Notes: generated from the letters alone by a model not told the origin. Counted from the stretch's first letter, positions 24,218-36,005 are shown. The stretch: DNA of 64,000 nucleotides from Mytilus californianus (GCF_021869535.1 NW_026262712.1:68790100-68854099); one strand, 5' to 3'. Made by a program: numbers and translations.

Positions 24218-24471
24218 CATTTCTTTCATCATGATTATGATTATACCAAATCGTTTGGACAATAATAGACAATTTAAGAGTCGGAGGAACATAATAAACA
24301 AGGCTATGCTGTAGATTCTCCTAATATGTGCTATCAAATTTTAGTCCAAAATATGCATACAAAATCCAAGAATGTACAAGGTTGAGCATAGAAAATCCAA
24401 AGTATTCCAAATGTTAAATATGTGGAGAAACATTCTCTGTGGTGACCAGTTGCAATTTTTTGTGGTCGAAT
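24218..24471 (-). pseudogene. TRPM-like S3-S4 exon, copy 1, with in-frame stop
   Basis: Donor ATG|GTGAGT, with a strong acceptor at 24472 (TTTCCTTTACAG) and a weaker one before 24436. S3 reads IFNIWNTLDFLCSTLYILGF. Then HILD is followed by TAA at 24341-24343, and the same frame continues IAHIRRIYSIALFIMFLRLL and SKRFGIIIIMMKEM, which is S4 and the S4-S5 linker of TRPM. The exon leaves in phase 0, exactly fitting the S5 exon. With the strong acceptor it enters in phase 1, but the upstream exon ends in phase 0; the weaker acceptor repairs the phase and shortens the S2-S3 linker. The stop would end the protein before S4. The 13 bases around it are too short to be an intron. Confidence 0.8.
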
Positions 24472-24790
24472 CTGTAAAGGAAATATTTTAAGTACAATTG
24501 AGTATTTATGCTGTCATTTGCATTTGTCTACTGATTTGTGAATAAATACTAGTACCTTTGGAGTTATTTGTTTTTATACCCGTAATCAATATATGACTGA
24601 ACACATACTGTTCTAAAAACAATTAGGTAAAAAAAAAGGAATTATAGAAAAGAAAATGTATAATCAAACCATTGTCATACACAATGATTTACAAAGAAAA
24701 ACAGCCATAGTGTCATACCTTTACAAACGATGACCAATTATAAAAGAATTACATCATTTTTTTTTAATTGAAGCAAACATTTACGCTTAC

Positions 24791-24925
24791 CATGCTCCAT
24801 ATTTCCTCCAATAAATCACCAAACATGTATATGAAGATCAGACCTTCTATTAGATTTATTGAATCAGCCTTCAGTTGTCGAGTGAGAAAAAAGCTGAACA
24901 GGATCAAAGTAGTTATGAAAAATAA
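24791..24925 (-). CDS. TRPM-like S1-S2 exon, copy 1
   Basis: The acceptor is TCAATTTTCAG and the donor GCATG|GTAAGC, giving 45 codons in phase 0-0. The peptide LFFITTLILFSFFLTRQLK is S1, and NLIEGLIFIYMFGDLLEEIW is S2, ending in the LLEEI motif typical of TRPM channels. It follows the pre-S1 exon in frame. Confidence 0.7.
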
Positions 24926-25659
24926 CTGAAAATTGATTGAATTAATTATTAGACATACATTTGTAAACATGGTGTTAGTTTCTTTTGAAGTTCCCACAAC
25001 ACACATAGTTCAATACATAGACAGCATTTGAAAGCAAACGCTCTTTTAACCGTTATTTAGAAATAAAATGTCGTGGTTTAAATAAATACTGTATGTTTAC
25101 GCCTCGAGAATTCACATCCCCATGTCCAGTGCATTCAAATACTTAAAACATGACCATTACCAAACAGAGTATTGAAAAGTAAAACTAGTTGGGTATAAAG
25201 GGTTTCACCTCATATCATTATAACCACGGTTGAATACATCTGCATTTTGACAAATTGACCAAACGAGTATCACCAGGGTAACACAAGCCCATCTGCTTGG
25301 AACCTGTGGATTTTAATGAATATAGAGAAATCATGTAGTGCTCTGGTGTCTTATACTTCTTTTACTTAGCCCTTTCAATCCCCCTCAACGTTGTCACTGG
25401 TCCTTTTGGATTTTCAATTTATGTTCAATAACAAGTCATATGCAAATACCTTAATGGTGTCCACAGATATCTCATTACAATACGCTAACGCTCTAAAGAA
25501 TCCCGAAAGGAGAGGCAATTTCTTTGTCATATCAAAAATCATTAAACTATATGGTAAACGAATTGATGTTTTCGTTAAACAGTCGTAATAATCTGTAAAT
25601 ATCTTACACCGCCCATTTAATGCTCACACATCCGTAAACTACTCTTTTAAAAGCTATTA

Positions 25660-25885
25660 TGGTGCCACATGTGGAGCAGGATCTGCTTACCCTTCCGCAG
25701 CGCCTGAGATCAACCCCAGTTTTTGATGGGGTTCGCGTTGCGTAGTCTTAAGTTTTATATGTTGGGTCTTGTGTACTATTATTTGTCTGTTTATCTTTTT
25801 ATTTCTTAGCCATGGCGTTGTCAGTTTATTTTTGATCTATGAGGTTGACTGTCCATCTGGTATCTGTCGCCCCTCTTTTATATCT
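25660..25885 (+). repeat. Retroelement 3' tail, in copy 1
   Basis: The block runs from 'gccacatgtggagcaggatctgcttaccc' through 'ccatggcgttgtcag' to 'cgcccctctttta', as found 3' of the decayed RT at 11.5-12.3 kb. It lies in the intron between the pre-S1 and S1-S2 exons and is repeated at 31410-31635. Confidence 0.65.
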
Positions 25886-26077
25886 GAAAAAAACACGTAC
25901 GTGTGTTGTAGTCCGTACATGTATGTGTACCCGTAAGTCCTTTTGATGAAGGTGTCATGAATGTGCTGAGTATAACTAATTATAACTCAATTATATAGTT
26001 GCCAAAGCTATCTGATTGTATAGATGTACTGTTGTATTAATAAAATTGAAGAATATTGCAATAACTTCTAAACTCAC

Positions 26078-26143
26078 TAGGTGAAGAACTATTTTCGTAA
26101 CAGGTGCTGTAAAAATTGCCATCTTGTTTCTACTCCAGTGGTC
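26078..26143 (-). CDS. TRPM-like pre-S1 exon, copy 1
   Basis: The acceptor is GTTCATTTCAG and the donor CACCTA|GTGAGT, giving 22 codons in phase 0-0. The peptide DHWSRNKMAIFTAPVTKIVL resembles the F.(T/S)AP(V/I).KF segment immediately before S1 in TRPM proteins. It joins the S1-S2 exon in frame. Confidence 0.55.
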
Positions 26144-26716
26144 CTGAAATGAACTCCAGTAATGAATGTCTCCCAGGCAAAAGTAATGTTATACATCAAT
26201 GATATAAAATTGGAGACATAAAGTTATCATATTCTATGGTTTTATGATTGTATTATTTGTCGTAGTCATGTTTCAAATGTTTCATGTTCTGTTCAAGTAA
26301 TTACGTCTTTCACTATTTAAAAAATCAATTACGTCCTATAACTCAGATAAGTCGTGGTTTATTATATAAAATACAAGTAAATCAATGACGTAGTTCGTGT
26401 ATCAATGTTTGTTTATTTATTTGTTTGTACTTTATCATACGTATATCCAATTATGTTAAATTGATGACTCAAATAAATGTAGTAGATGTTGAATATTAAT
26501 TTGTTTTTTTAAGAACACCCGAAAATAAAAGAAAAATGATGTTGTAGCAAATCTAAGATTTGTTTGAAAATGCTTATTTCCCCGATGAATAGGACATCTT
26601 TCAATATTATTAACAACAATGATTAGGTGACTGCGATTAAGACAAATAAAATACATGATTCATAATATGACGTTTTATTTGAGTGTTGTCGTGAAATTGT
26701 GTTACCAAACATATAC

Positions 26717-26826
26717 CACAACCGACAGAAAATTAGGCAGTATTAAGTCTTTTTTCTGCACAAAGTATTTCTCAAAATTCGTCAGTATCGACTCAAAGTC
26801 GAATTGTCCTGAACACATTTCGTTAC
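26717..26826 (-). CDS. TRPM-like cytosolic exon, copy 1
   Basis: The acceptor is GGAAATACAG and a donor lies after TTGTG (GTATAT), giving 36 codons (NEMCSGQFDFESILTNFEKY…). It sits where TRPM proteins have a 'W.G.L' element after the FIAH segment; a Cys replaces the expected Trp. It exits in phase 0 into the pre-S1 exon but enters in phase 1, which does not match the phase-0 end of the exon at 36741. Confidence 0.45.
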
Positions 26827-28346
26827 CTGTATTTCCTTGATTATTCGATTTTCAAAGTGATATATTTCAAACAGATCATGCGCTAACAAAATTCATTGCT
26901 AACAAATATTTTGATAAACACAATGATTTCAGTAATGCAAAATGACATCAATACAGAGATAGATTACTAAACATGTGAGACAATGTGCGCACGCACATCT
27001 ACTGTCAAACATTTTATGTCTGATTATGTATGTGAATACCGGAAGCTGCATAGAAAGATACAATTGTTTTTCATCTTTATAACGTTTTCATCGTTTTGAA
27101 ATATTCTTGTATTTGTCCTTGTCAGTTATAGTTGTTACTGTTTAATTTATTTTATGTGCTATCAGTTTGGCGTGGCTCGGTACTTATGCATCCTAACATT
27201 GTGTTATTGTGCTTTGGTAATTTTCTTTTGTATTCTTGTCTTTAGTTTTTGCCTACATAATGTGCTTTCTCTATACATGTATGCCTTTTTCTTTTACGGT
27301 GTTGACATATTTGTTTGCTTTATAGCGATTTCGATTTTAACAGAATTTTGTTTACAATGTGTGTTTGTTTTGTTCACACATCGTTGTAAATATAATGGAA
27401 TTTTTTGCGACTGTTATACAAGTAAGAGATTTAGCTAACTATAAAATCAGGTTTAATCGCCAAAATAAATTCCGCCAATTTCAAAGTGCACATGCAAAGA
27501 TATTGATAAAAGTTTTGATTCCGCCAAAATAATAACCGCCAAAATATTTCGAGTAACTTATTCAATGAAAATCGCGAAATTTTACACCTGCGAAAATTAC
27601 CCGCAATACGGTATGTTTGAAATAGTATTTTTATTGATGGCTTTTTAACCAACATTACCAATGCATGATACATATTAACAATCATCCATTGAAAACTTTG
27701 ATCTCAATATCTCAAAACATGACATGTACCAATTGAAGAACATAAGGTGTGCATTTCAAGAATAAAGGTAATTTAGTGGTACATGAATATGTGATAGTCG
27801 AGGATCAAACTACACTATTTTTTTCTTAAAAATGTCTTGTACCAAGTCCGGAATATGGAAGTTGATGTGTTTTCCTCAGTTATGGTTTTTAACCCGGATT
27901 TGTATCAGCTAAATAGATTGATGATAATTCAACAGCGGTATACTACTATTGCCTTTATCAAACACAGTTAAAACTTCAAAACTTATTCAAAAGTTGAAGA
28001 GCTTTTAACATTAAAGTGTTTAGACAAATGTAAAGCTAAAGCCGGACAAGGAATCACAGATTTGCTGGAGGCATAACATGTTTCTTTTTTCAATTAAAAA
28101 TAATGTAATCTAACAGCTAGTTTAAATTATACACTCTATCCGTATTTGAATGCAGGTATTAAATTACAGGTTACTTTACTTGTGAGAATCTTAACGACTA
28201 ACTGTTCACCAGGATGGTAATAATTACATTTACGGTACCAAATTAGATACACAAAAATTTGTGCATTCCGACAATAAATGTCTCTGCAGGGAATATGTTC
28301 TTGTAGTTTGATATATGTTAACTTAAACCACCATTAAAAGGAGAAA

Positions 28347-28770
28347 TTATGGTCCTGAAATAATAACGATTGTGTGAACTGTTGGTGTTATCATGTTGTT
28401 AAAGCCATTACATCGATACTGGAGGAACGTCCCTTGTCTGAAAGTTAATATATCTCGATGCATATTTGATTTTTCAATAACATTAACAATATAAATTTTA
28501 CGGTACCATGCAGATGCGCAATTTGACAAAACATGCAACATTGGTGATGATCGAGACTTAACTATTTGGAATCCAAAGGAAAACACTATTGACAAAGATG
28601 GACAAGTAATTAGAGCTTTGCATAAGGGTATTATATTCGTAAATTCAAAATATTTAAAAAATTTAGAAGCAATTTGTAATAAATCAATATCCGTATTTTC
28701 ATGTCTTGTGCCCAAGTGACAAGTCAAACCCCCGGACACTAAAGGTTCAACAGCAGAAGTATCGACCAAC
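28347..28770. other. Unidentified open region in copies 2 and 3
   Basis: It is open for 140 codons on the minus strand, and an overlapping plus-strand frame (28495-28720) reads NIGDDRDLTIWNPKENTIDK and onward to HKGIIFVNSKY. In copy 1 the plus frame has a stop (gactaa) and the minus frame breaks. No family is recognised. The openness in copies 2 and 3 is not independent, because they are near-identical. Confidence 0.3.
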
Positions 28771-29967
28771 TGGTATATGTTACATTAACGTTGCCAAGTT
28801 TTTGGCATCATATGTTCATTTCGACAATGAATGTGTTTTTTTTTTTTGTTTACCTGTTTACATATTTTTTTGATTTACGCTTGCCACTGAAAAGTACTTT
28901 ATTTTCGTATGTCAGATGATGGATGTGAAACAGTTGATTTCGACATTGCTAATTTTTTGGAGTTCGCGCGATTCGTCATATTTATTCTCATGATTCATAC
29001 CTCAATTCATATTTATATAATATATTTCAGCTGAATTACATAAGTACAGAATACATAGGGTCCCTGAAGAGAAACCGCAAAAGGGCGAAGTATAATGCGT
29101 TTTACCACAGATTTATATTCCGAGTAATGCCGTTTGTACACTTATAAATCTGATTACTATCATTGACATTTATCAAATGGGCGTTAAAAATCCATAATTA
29201 ATATATCAGTCCTTGTTGTAGATTTGATATGTTGTAAACATTTGTTCAAGCGGTGATTTTATATATTATAAAGAATGCATTTTTTTCAAAATCATTATAT
29301 ATCTTTTTTTATCTGGAACCATTTTTAAACAACTTTCTTTTAATGTTTTTTTAACATACTTGAAGAAGCTGAAGCCTGCCTATAGGTGCAGAATTTTCTC
29401 GATATGTTGAAGATCGATTGGTGGCTTTTGTCTGTTTTCTGCTCTTTGGTCGGGTTTTAGTATCTTTAACATATTCACAGTTTCCATTCTCAATGTTATT
29501 GAAAATCATTTATGATCACAATTATCAACATAGTAATGGGAATATACGAAATGATTTCCCATGAGACAACTATCCACTTGAAACCGAGTTTGACAAAAAT
29601 AGGTCAGCGTATTCCCTTTAAAAATTAAAAAAAACGCATAGTTGGCAGTTGATATACATATTTTTATCTAACGATATCATATCAAATGCCCTTTGTAAGT
29701 AACACAATCCGAGTTTTTCTTATTTCAAAAAGTGAGATTTTGATCAAAAGCGTAAGTAATCTTTTAAAATTTGTGTCCTTTATGGTAAGAGTAAACTACT
29801 TTCGGATTTTGATGGTCACAATGAAATAATTACAATGCTAAGATTCTTTCAATACTTGCATCAGACACGTTTCATCAAATTAAGTTTGATATATTTTCAT
29901 TCAGTTTACAAAGATTAAACATTTCATAATATGCTGAATAGATTGTTGATAGGCTATATAAACTCAC

Positions 29968-30221
29968 CATTTCTTTCATCATGATTATGATTATACCAAA
30001 TCGTTTGGACAATAATAGACAATTTAAGAGTCGGAGGAACATAATAAACAAGGCTATGCTGTAGATTCTCCTAATATGTGCTATCAAATTTTAGTCCAAA
30101 ATATGCATACAAAATCCAAGAATGTACAAGGTTGAGCATAGAAAATCCAAAGTATTCCAAATGTTAAATATGTGGAGAAACATTCTCTGTGGTGACCAGT
30201 TGCAATTTTTTGTGGTCGAAT
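29968..30221 (-). pseudogene. TRPM-like S3-S4 exon, copy 2, with the same stop
   Basis: It is base-for-base equivalent to 24218-24471, including the TAA at 30091-30093 between S3 and S4 and the same alternative acceptors. No S5/pore exon exists between this exon and copy 1, so a transcript using this cassette would have to skip the whole of copy 1 to reach the pore exon at 21611. Confidence 0.8.
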
Positions 30222-30540
30222 CTGTAAAGGAAATATTTTAAGTACAATTGAGTATTTATGCTGTCATTTGCATTTGTCTACTGATTTGTGAATAAATACT
30301 AGTACCTTTGGAGTTATTTGTTTTTATACCCGTAATCAATATATGACTGAACACATACTGTTCTAAAAACAATTAGGTAAAAAAAAAGGAATTATAGAAA
30401 AGAAAATGTATAATCAAACCATTGTCATACACAATGATTTACAAAGAAAAACAGCCATAGTGTCATACCTTTACAAACGATGACCAATTATAAAAGAATT
30501 ACATCATTTTTTTTTAATTGAAGCAAACATTTACGCTTAC

Positions 30541-30675
30541 CATGCTCCATATTTCCTCCAATAAATCACCAAACATGTATATGAAGATCAGACCTTCTAT
30601 TAGATTTATTGAATCAGCCTTCAGTTGTCGAGTGAGAAAAAAGCTGAACAGGATCAAAGTAGTTATGAAAAATAA
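30541..30675 (-). CDS. TRPM-like S1-S2 exon, copy 2
   Basis: It has the same sequence and splice sites as 24791-24925 and encodes the same S1 and S2 helices with the LLEEI motif. Confidence 0.7.
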
Positions 30676-31409
30676 CTGAAAATTGATTGAATTAATTATT
30701 AGACATACATTTGTAAACATGGTGTTAGTTTCTTTTGAAGTTCCCACAACACACATAGTTCAATACATAGACAGCATTTGAAAGCAAACGCTCTTTTAAC
30801 CGTTATTTAGAAATAAAATGTCGTGGTTTAAATAAATACTGTATGTTTACGCCTCGAGAATTCACATCCCCATGTCCAGTGCATTCAAATACTTAAAACA
30901 TGACCATTACCAAACAGAGTATTGAAAAGTAAAACTAGTTGGGTATAAAGGGTTTCACCTCATATCATTATAACCACGGTTGAATACATCTGCATTTTGA
31001 CAAATTGACCAAACGAGTATCACCAGGGTAACACAAGCCCATCTGCTTGGAACCTGTGGATTTTAATGAATATAGAGAAATCATGTAGTGCTCTGGTGTC
31101 TTATACTTCTTTTACTTAGCCCTTTCAATCCCCCTCAACGTTGTCACTGGTCCTTTTGGATTTTCAATTCGTGTTCAATAACAAGTCATATGCAAATACC
31201 TTAATGGTGTCCACAGATATCTCATTACAATACGCTAACGCTCTAAAGAATCCCGAAAGGAGAGGCAATTTCTTTGTCATATCAAAAATCATTAAACTAT
31301 ATGGTAAACGAATTGATGTTTTCGTTAAACAGTCGTAATAATCTGTAAATATCTTACACCGCCCATTTAATGCTCACACATCCGTAAACTACTCTTTTAA
31401 AAGCTATTA

Positions 31410-31635
31410 TGGTGCCACATGTGGAGCAGGATCTGCTTACCCTTCCGGAGCGCCTGAGATCAACCCCAGTTTTTGATGGGGTTCGCGTTGCGTAGTCTTA
31501 AGTTTTATATGTTGGGTCTTGTGTACTATTATTTGTCTGTTTATCTTTTTATTTCTTAGCCATGGCGTTGTCAGTTTATTTTTGATCTATGAGGTTGACT
31601 GTCCATCTGGTATCTGTCGCCCCTCTTTTATATCT
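31410..31635 (+). repeat. Retroelement 3' tail, in copy 2
   Basis: Duplicate of 25660-25885, carried along by the segmental duplication; one substitution is visible (ccttccGgagc versus ccttccCcagc-like gCagc). Confidence 0.6.
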
Positions 31636-31827
31636 GAAAAAAACACGTACGTGTGTTGTAGTCCGTACATGTATGTGTACCCGTAAGTCCTTTTGATGAA
31701 GGTGTCATGAATGTGCTGAGTATAACTAATTATAACTCAATTATATAGTTGCCAAAGCTATCTGATTGTATAGATGTACTGTTGTATTAATAAAATTGAA
31801 GAATATTGCAATAACTTCTAAACTCAC

Positions 31828-31893
31828 TAGGTGAAGAACTATTTTCGTAACAGGTGCTGTAAAAATTGCCATCTTGTTTCTACTCCAGTGGTC
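31828..31893 (-). CDS. TRPM-like pre-S1 exon, copy 2
   Basis: Identical to 26078-26143, with the same acceptor and donor and 22 codons in phase 0-0. Confidence 0.55.
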
Positions 31894-32466
31894 CTGAAAT
31901 GAACTCCAGTAATGAATGTCTCCCAGGCAAAAGTAATGTTATACATCAATGATATAAAATTGGAGACATAAAGTTATCATATTCTATGGTTTTATGATTG
32001 TATTATTTGTCGTAGTCATGTTTCAAATGTTTCATGTTCTGTTCAAGTAATTACGTCTTTCACTATTTAAAAAATCAATTACGTCCTATAACTCAGATAA
32101 GTCGTGGTTTATTATATAAAATACAAGTAAATCAATGACGTAGTTCGTGTATCAATGTTTGTTTATTTATTTGTTTGTACTTTATCATACGTATATCCAA
32201 TTATGTTAAATTGATGACTCAAATAAATGTAGTAGATGTTGAATATTAATTTGTTTTTTTAAGAACACCCGAAAATAAAAAAAAAATGATGTTGTAGCAA
32301 ATCTAAGATTTGTTTGAAAATGCTTATTTCCCCGATGAATAGGACATCTTTCAATATTATTAACAACAATGATTAGGTGACTGCGATTAAGACAAATAAA
32401 ATACATGATTCATAATATGACGTTTTATTTGAGTGTTGTCGTGAAATTGTGTTACCAAACATATAC

Positions 32467-32576
32467 CACAACCGACAGAAAATTAGGCAGTATTAAGTCT
32501 TTTTTCTGCACAAAGTATTTCTCAAAATTCGTCAGTATCGACTCAAAGTCGAATTGTCCTGAACACATTTCGTTAC
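32467..32576 (-). CDS. TRPM-like cytosolic exon, copy 2
   Basis: Identical to 26717-26826, including the Cys at the usual Trp position and the phase 1-0 borders. The cassette as a whole enters in phase 1 and leaves in phase 0, so splicing both cassettes in series would shift the frame. Only one could be used at a time. Confidence 0.45.
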
Positions 32577-33207
32577 CTGTATTTCCTTGATTATTCGATT
32601 TTCAAAGTGATATATTTCAAACAGATCATGCGCTAACAAAATTCATTGCTAACAAATATTTTGATAAACACAATGATTTCAGTAATGCAAAATGACATCA
32701 ATACAGAGATAGATTACTAAACATGTGAGACAATGTGCGCACGCACATCTACTGTCAAACATTTTATGTCTGATTATGTATGTGAATACCGGAAGCTGCA
32801 TAGAAAGATACAATTGTTTTTCATCTTTATAACGTTTTCATCGTTTTGAAATATTCTTGTATTTGTCCTTGTCAATTATAGTTGTTACTGTTTAATTTAT
32901 TTTATGTGCTATCAGTTTGGCGTGGCTCGGTACTTATGCATCCTAACATTGTGTTATTGTGCTTTGGTAATTTTCTTTTGTATTCTTGTCTTTAGTTTTT
33001 GCCTACATAATGTGCTTTCTCTATACATGTATGCCTTTTTCTTTTACGGTGTTGACATATTTGTTTGCTTTATAGCGATTTCGATTTTAACAGAATTTTG
33101 TTTACAATGTGTGTTTGTTTTGTTCACACATCGTTGTAAATATAATGGAATTTTTTGCGACTGTTATACAAGTAAGAGATTTAGCTAACTATAAAATCAG
33201 GTTTAAT

Positions 33208-35862
33208 CGCCAAAATAAATTCCGCCAATTTCAAAGTGCACATGCAAAGATATTGATAAAAGTTTTGATTCCGCCAAAATAATAACCGCCAAAATATTTC
33301 GAGTAACTTATTCAATGAAAATCGCGAAATTTTACACCTGCGAAAATTACCCGCAATACGGTATGTTTGAAATAGTATTTTTATTGATGGCTTTTTAACC
33401 AACATTACCAATGCATGATACATATTAACAATCATCCATTGAAAACTTTGATCTCAATATCTCAAAACATGACATGTACCAATTGAAGAACATAAGGTGT
33501 GCATTTCAAGAATAAAGGTAATTTAGTGGTACATGAATATGTGATAGTCGAGGATCAAACTACTATTTTTTTCTTAAAAATGTCTTGTACCAAGTCCGGA
33601 ATATGGAAGTTGATGTGTTTTCCTCAGTTATGGTTTTTAACCCGGATTTGTATCAGCTAAATAGATTGATGATAATTCAACAGCGGTATACTACTATTGC
33701 CTTTATCAAACACAGTTAAAACTTCAAAACTTATTCAAAAGTTGAAGAGCTTTTAACATTAAAGTGTTTAGACAAATGTAAAGCTAAAGCCGGACAAGGA
33801 ATCACAGATTTGCTGGAGGCATAACATGTTTCTTTTTTCAATTAAAAATAATGTAATCTAACAGCTAGTTTAAATTATACACTCTATCCGTATTTGAATG
33901 CAGGTATTAAATTACAGGTTACTTTACTTGTGAGAATCTTAACGACTAACTGTTCACCAGGATGGTAATAATTACATTTACGGTACCAAATTAGATACAC
34001 AAAAATTTGTGCATTCCGACAATAAATGTCTCTGCAGGGAATATGTTCTTGTAGTTTGATATATGTTAACTTAAACCACCATTAAAAGGAGAAATTATGG
34101 TCCTGAAATAATAACGATTGTCTGAACTGTTGGTGTTATCATGTTGTTAAAGCCATTACATCGATACTGGAGGAACGTCCCTTGTCTGAAAGTTAATATA
34201 TCTCGATGCATATTTGATTTTTCAATAACATTAACAATATAAATTTTACGGTACCATGCAGATGCGCAATTTGACAAAACATGCAACATTGGTGATGATC
34301 GAGACTTAACTATTTGGAATCCAAAGGAAAACACTATTGACAAAGATGGACAAGTAATTAGAGCTTTGCATAAGGGTATTATATTCGTAAATTCAAAATA
34401 TTTAAAAAATTTAGAAGCAATTTGTAATAAATCAATATCCGTATTTTCATGTCTAGTGCCCAAGTGACAAGTCAAACCCCCGGACACTAAAGGTTCAACA
34501 GCAGAAGTATCGACCAACTGGTATATGTTACATTAACGTTGCCAAGTTTTTGGCATCATATGTTCATTTCGACAATGAATGTGTTTTTTTTTTTTTGTTT
34601 ACCTGTTTACATATTTTTTTGATTTACGCTTGCCACTGAAAAGTACTTTATTTTCGTATGTCAGATGATGGATGTGAAACAGTTGATTTCGACATTGCTA
34701 ATTTTTTGGAGTTCGCGCGATTCGTCATATTTATTCTCATGATTCATACCTCAATTCATATGTATATAATATATTTCAGCTGAATTACATAAGTACAGAA
34801 TACATAGGGTCCCTGAAGAGAAACCGCAAAAGGGCGAAGTATAATGCGTTTTACCACAGATTTATATTCCGAGTAATGCCGTTTGTACACTTATAAATCT
34901 GATTACTATCATTGACATTTATCAAATGGGCGTTAAAAATCCATAATTAATATATCAGTCCTTGTTGTAGATTTGATATGTTGTAAACATTTGTTCAAGC
35001 GGTGATTTTATATATTATAAAGAATGCATTTTTTTCAAATCATTATATATCTTTTTTTATCTGGAACCATTTTTAAACAACTTTCTTTTAATGTTTTTTT
35101 AACATACTTGAAGAAGCTGAAGCCTGCCTATAGGTGCGGAATTTTCTCGATATGTTGAAGATCGATTGGTGGCCTTTGTCTGTTTTCTGCTTTTTGGTCG
35201 GGTTTTAGTATCTTTAACATATTCACAGTTTCCATTCTCAATGTTATTGAAAATCATTTATGATCACAATTATCAACATAGTAATGGGAATATACGAAAT
35301 GATTTCCCATGAGACAACTATCCACTTGAAACCGAGTTCAACAAAAATAGGTTAGCGTATTCCCTTAAAAAATTAAAAAAAAACGCACAGTTGGCAGTTG
35401 ATATACATATTTTTATCTAACGATATCATATCAAATGCCCTTTGTAAGTAACACAATCCGAGTTTTTCTTATTTCAAAAAGAATTTGTCTTTGTCAATTA
35501 TAGTTGTTACTGTTTAATTTATTTTATGTGCTATCAGTTTGGCGTGGCTCGGTACTTATGCATCCTAACATTGTGTTATTGTGCTTTGGTAATTTTTTTT
35601 TGTATTCTTGTCTTTAGTTTTTGCCTACATAATGTGCTTTCTCTATACATGTATGCCTTTTTCTTTTACGGTGTTGACATATTTGTTTGCTTTATAGCGA
35701 TTTCGATTGTAACAGAATTTTGTTTACAACACAATGTTGACTGCTGTACCCCTATTTTGACATTTTTACCTATTATGTGTGTTTGTTTTGTAAATATAAT
35801 GGAATTTTTTGCGACTGTTATACAAGTAAGAGATTTAGCTAACTATAAAATCAGGTTTAATC
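33208..35862. repeat. Large tandem segment, copy 3 (internally deleted)
   Basis: It is collinear with copy 2 to about 35480 ('cttatttcaaaaag'), then jumps to the equivalent of 32864 ('aatttgtctttgtcaattatag'). This omits about 3.13 kb, which contains all four TRPM exons present in copies 1 and 2. It ends where the dispersed repeat continues normally past '…ggtttaatc'. Confidence 0.85.
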
Positions 35863-36005
35863 CACCATTTTTACACAAACAAATGTATGTAACAAGTCAG
35901 GAATATTACAGTTCTTATCCATTGGTTTGATGGGTTTGAGCTTTTGATTTTGCAATTTGCTTAAGGACTTTTCGTTTAGAAGTTCCCTCAGAGTTCAATG
36001 TTTTT
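35487..36005 (+). repeat. Fullest copy of the mussel dispersed repeat
   Basis: It runs from 'ttgtcaattatagttgttactg' through 'acaatgttgactgctgtacccctattttgac', 'ataatggaat…gcgactgttatacaagtaagag', 'caccattttt' and 'caggaatattacagttc' to 'ttccctcagagttca'. Copies 1 and 2 contain only the part up to '…ggtttaatc'. This is the ancestral continuous form and locates the right breakpoint of the duplication. The 134-codon frame within it is not a gene. Confidence 0.7.

Larger units (their letters stand above)
21714..27457. repeat. Large tandem segment, copy 1
   Basis: First of three tandem copies (unit about 5750 bp). Its first 1.9 kb is clearly diverged from copies 2 and 3. From about 23.64 kb onward it is nearly identical to copy 2, with only about five substitutions noticed by eye over almost 4 kb. 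It carries one set of four TRPM exons (26826-24218, minus). Confidence 0.9.
27458..33207. repeat. Large tandem segment, copy 2 (mosaic)
   Basis: This is 5750 bp. From 27458 to about 29374 it follows copy 3 wherever copies 1 and 3 differ; from 29390 onward it follows copy 1. It carries the second TRPM exon set. Both junctions read '…caggtttaat|cgccaaaat…', joining a dispersed repeat to the half MITE. Confidence 0.9.

Noticed and set aside
25211..25296. Minus-strand exon VPSRWACVTLVILVWSICQN
   Set aside because: Acceptor and donor look good, but the pre-S1 and S1-S2 exons join directly in phase 0. This peptide would interrupt a continuous TRPM match and end in phase 2.
27154..35930. 94- and 134-residue hydrophobic ORFs (MCYQFGVARYLCIL…) as membrane proteins
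   Set aside because: They lie entirely within a high-copy mussel dispersed repeat, and the composition is that of T-rich DNA.
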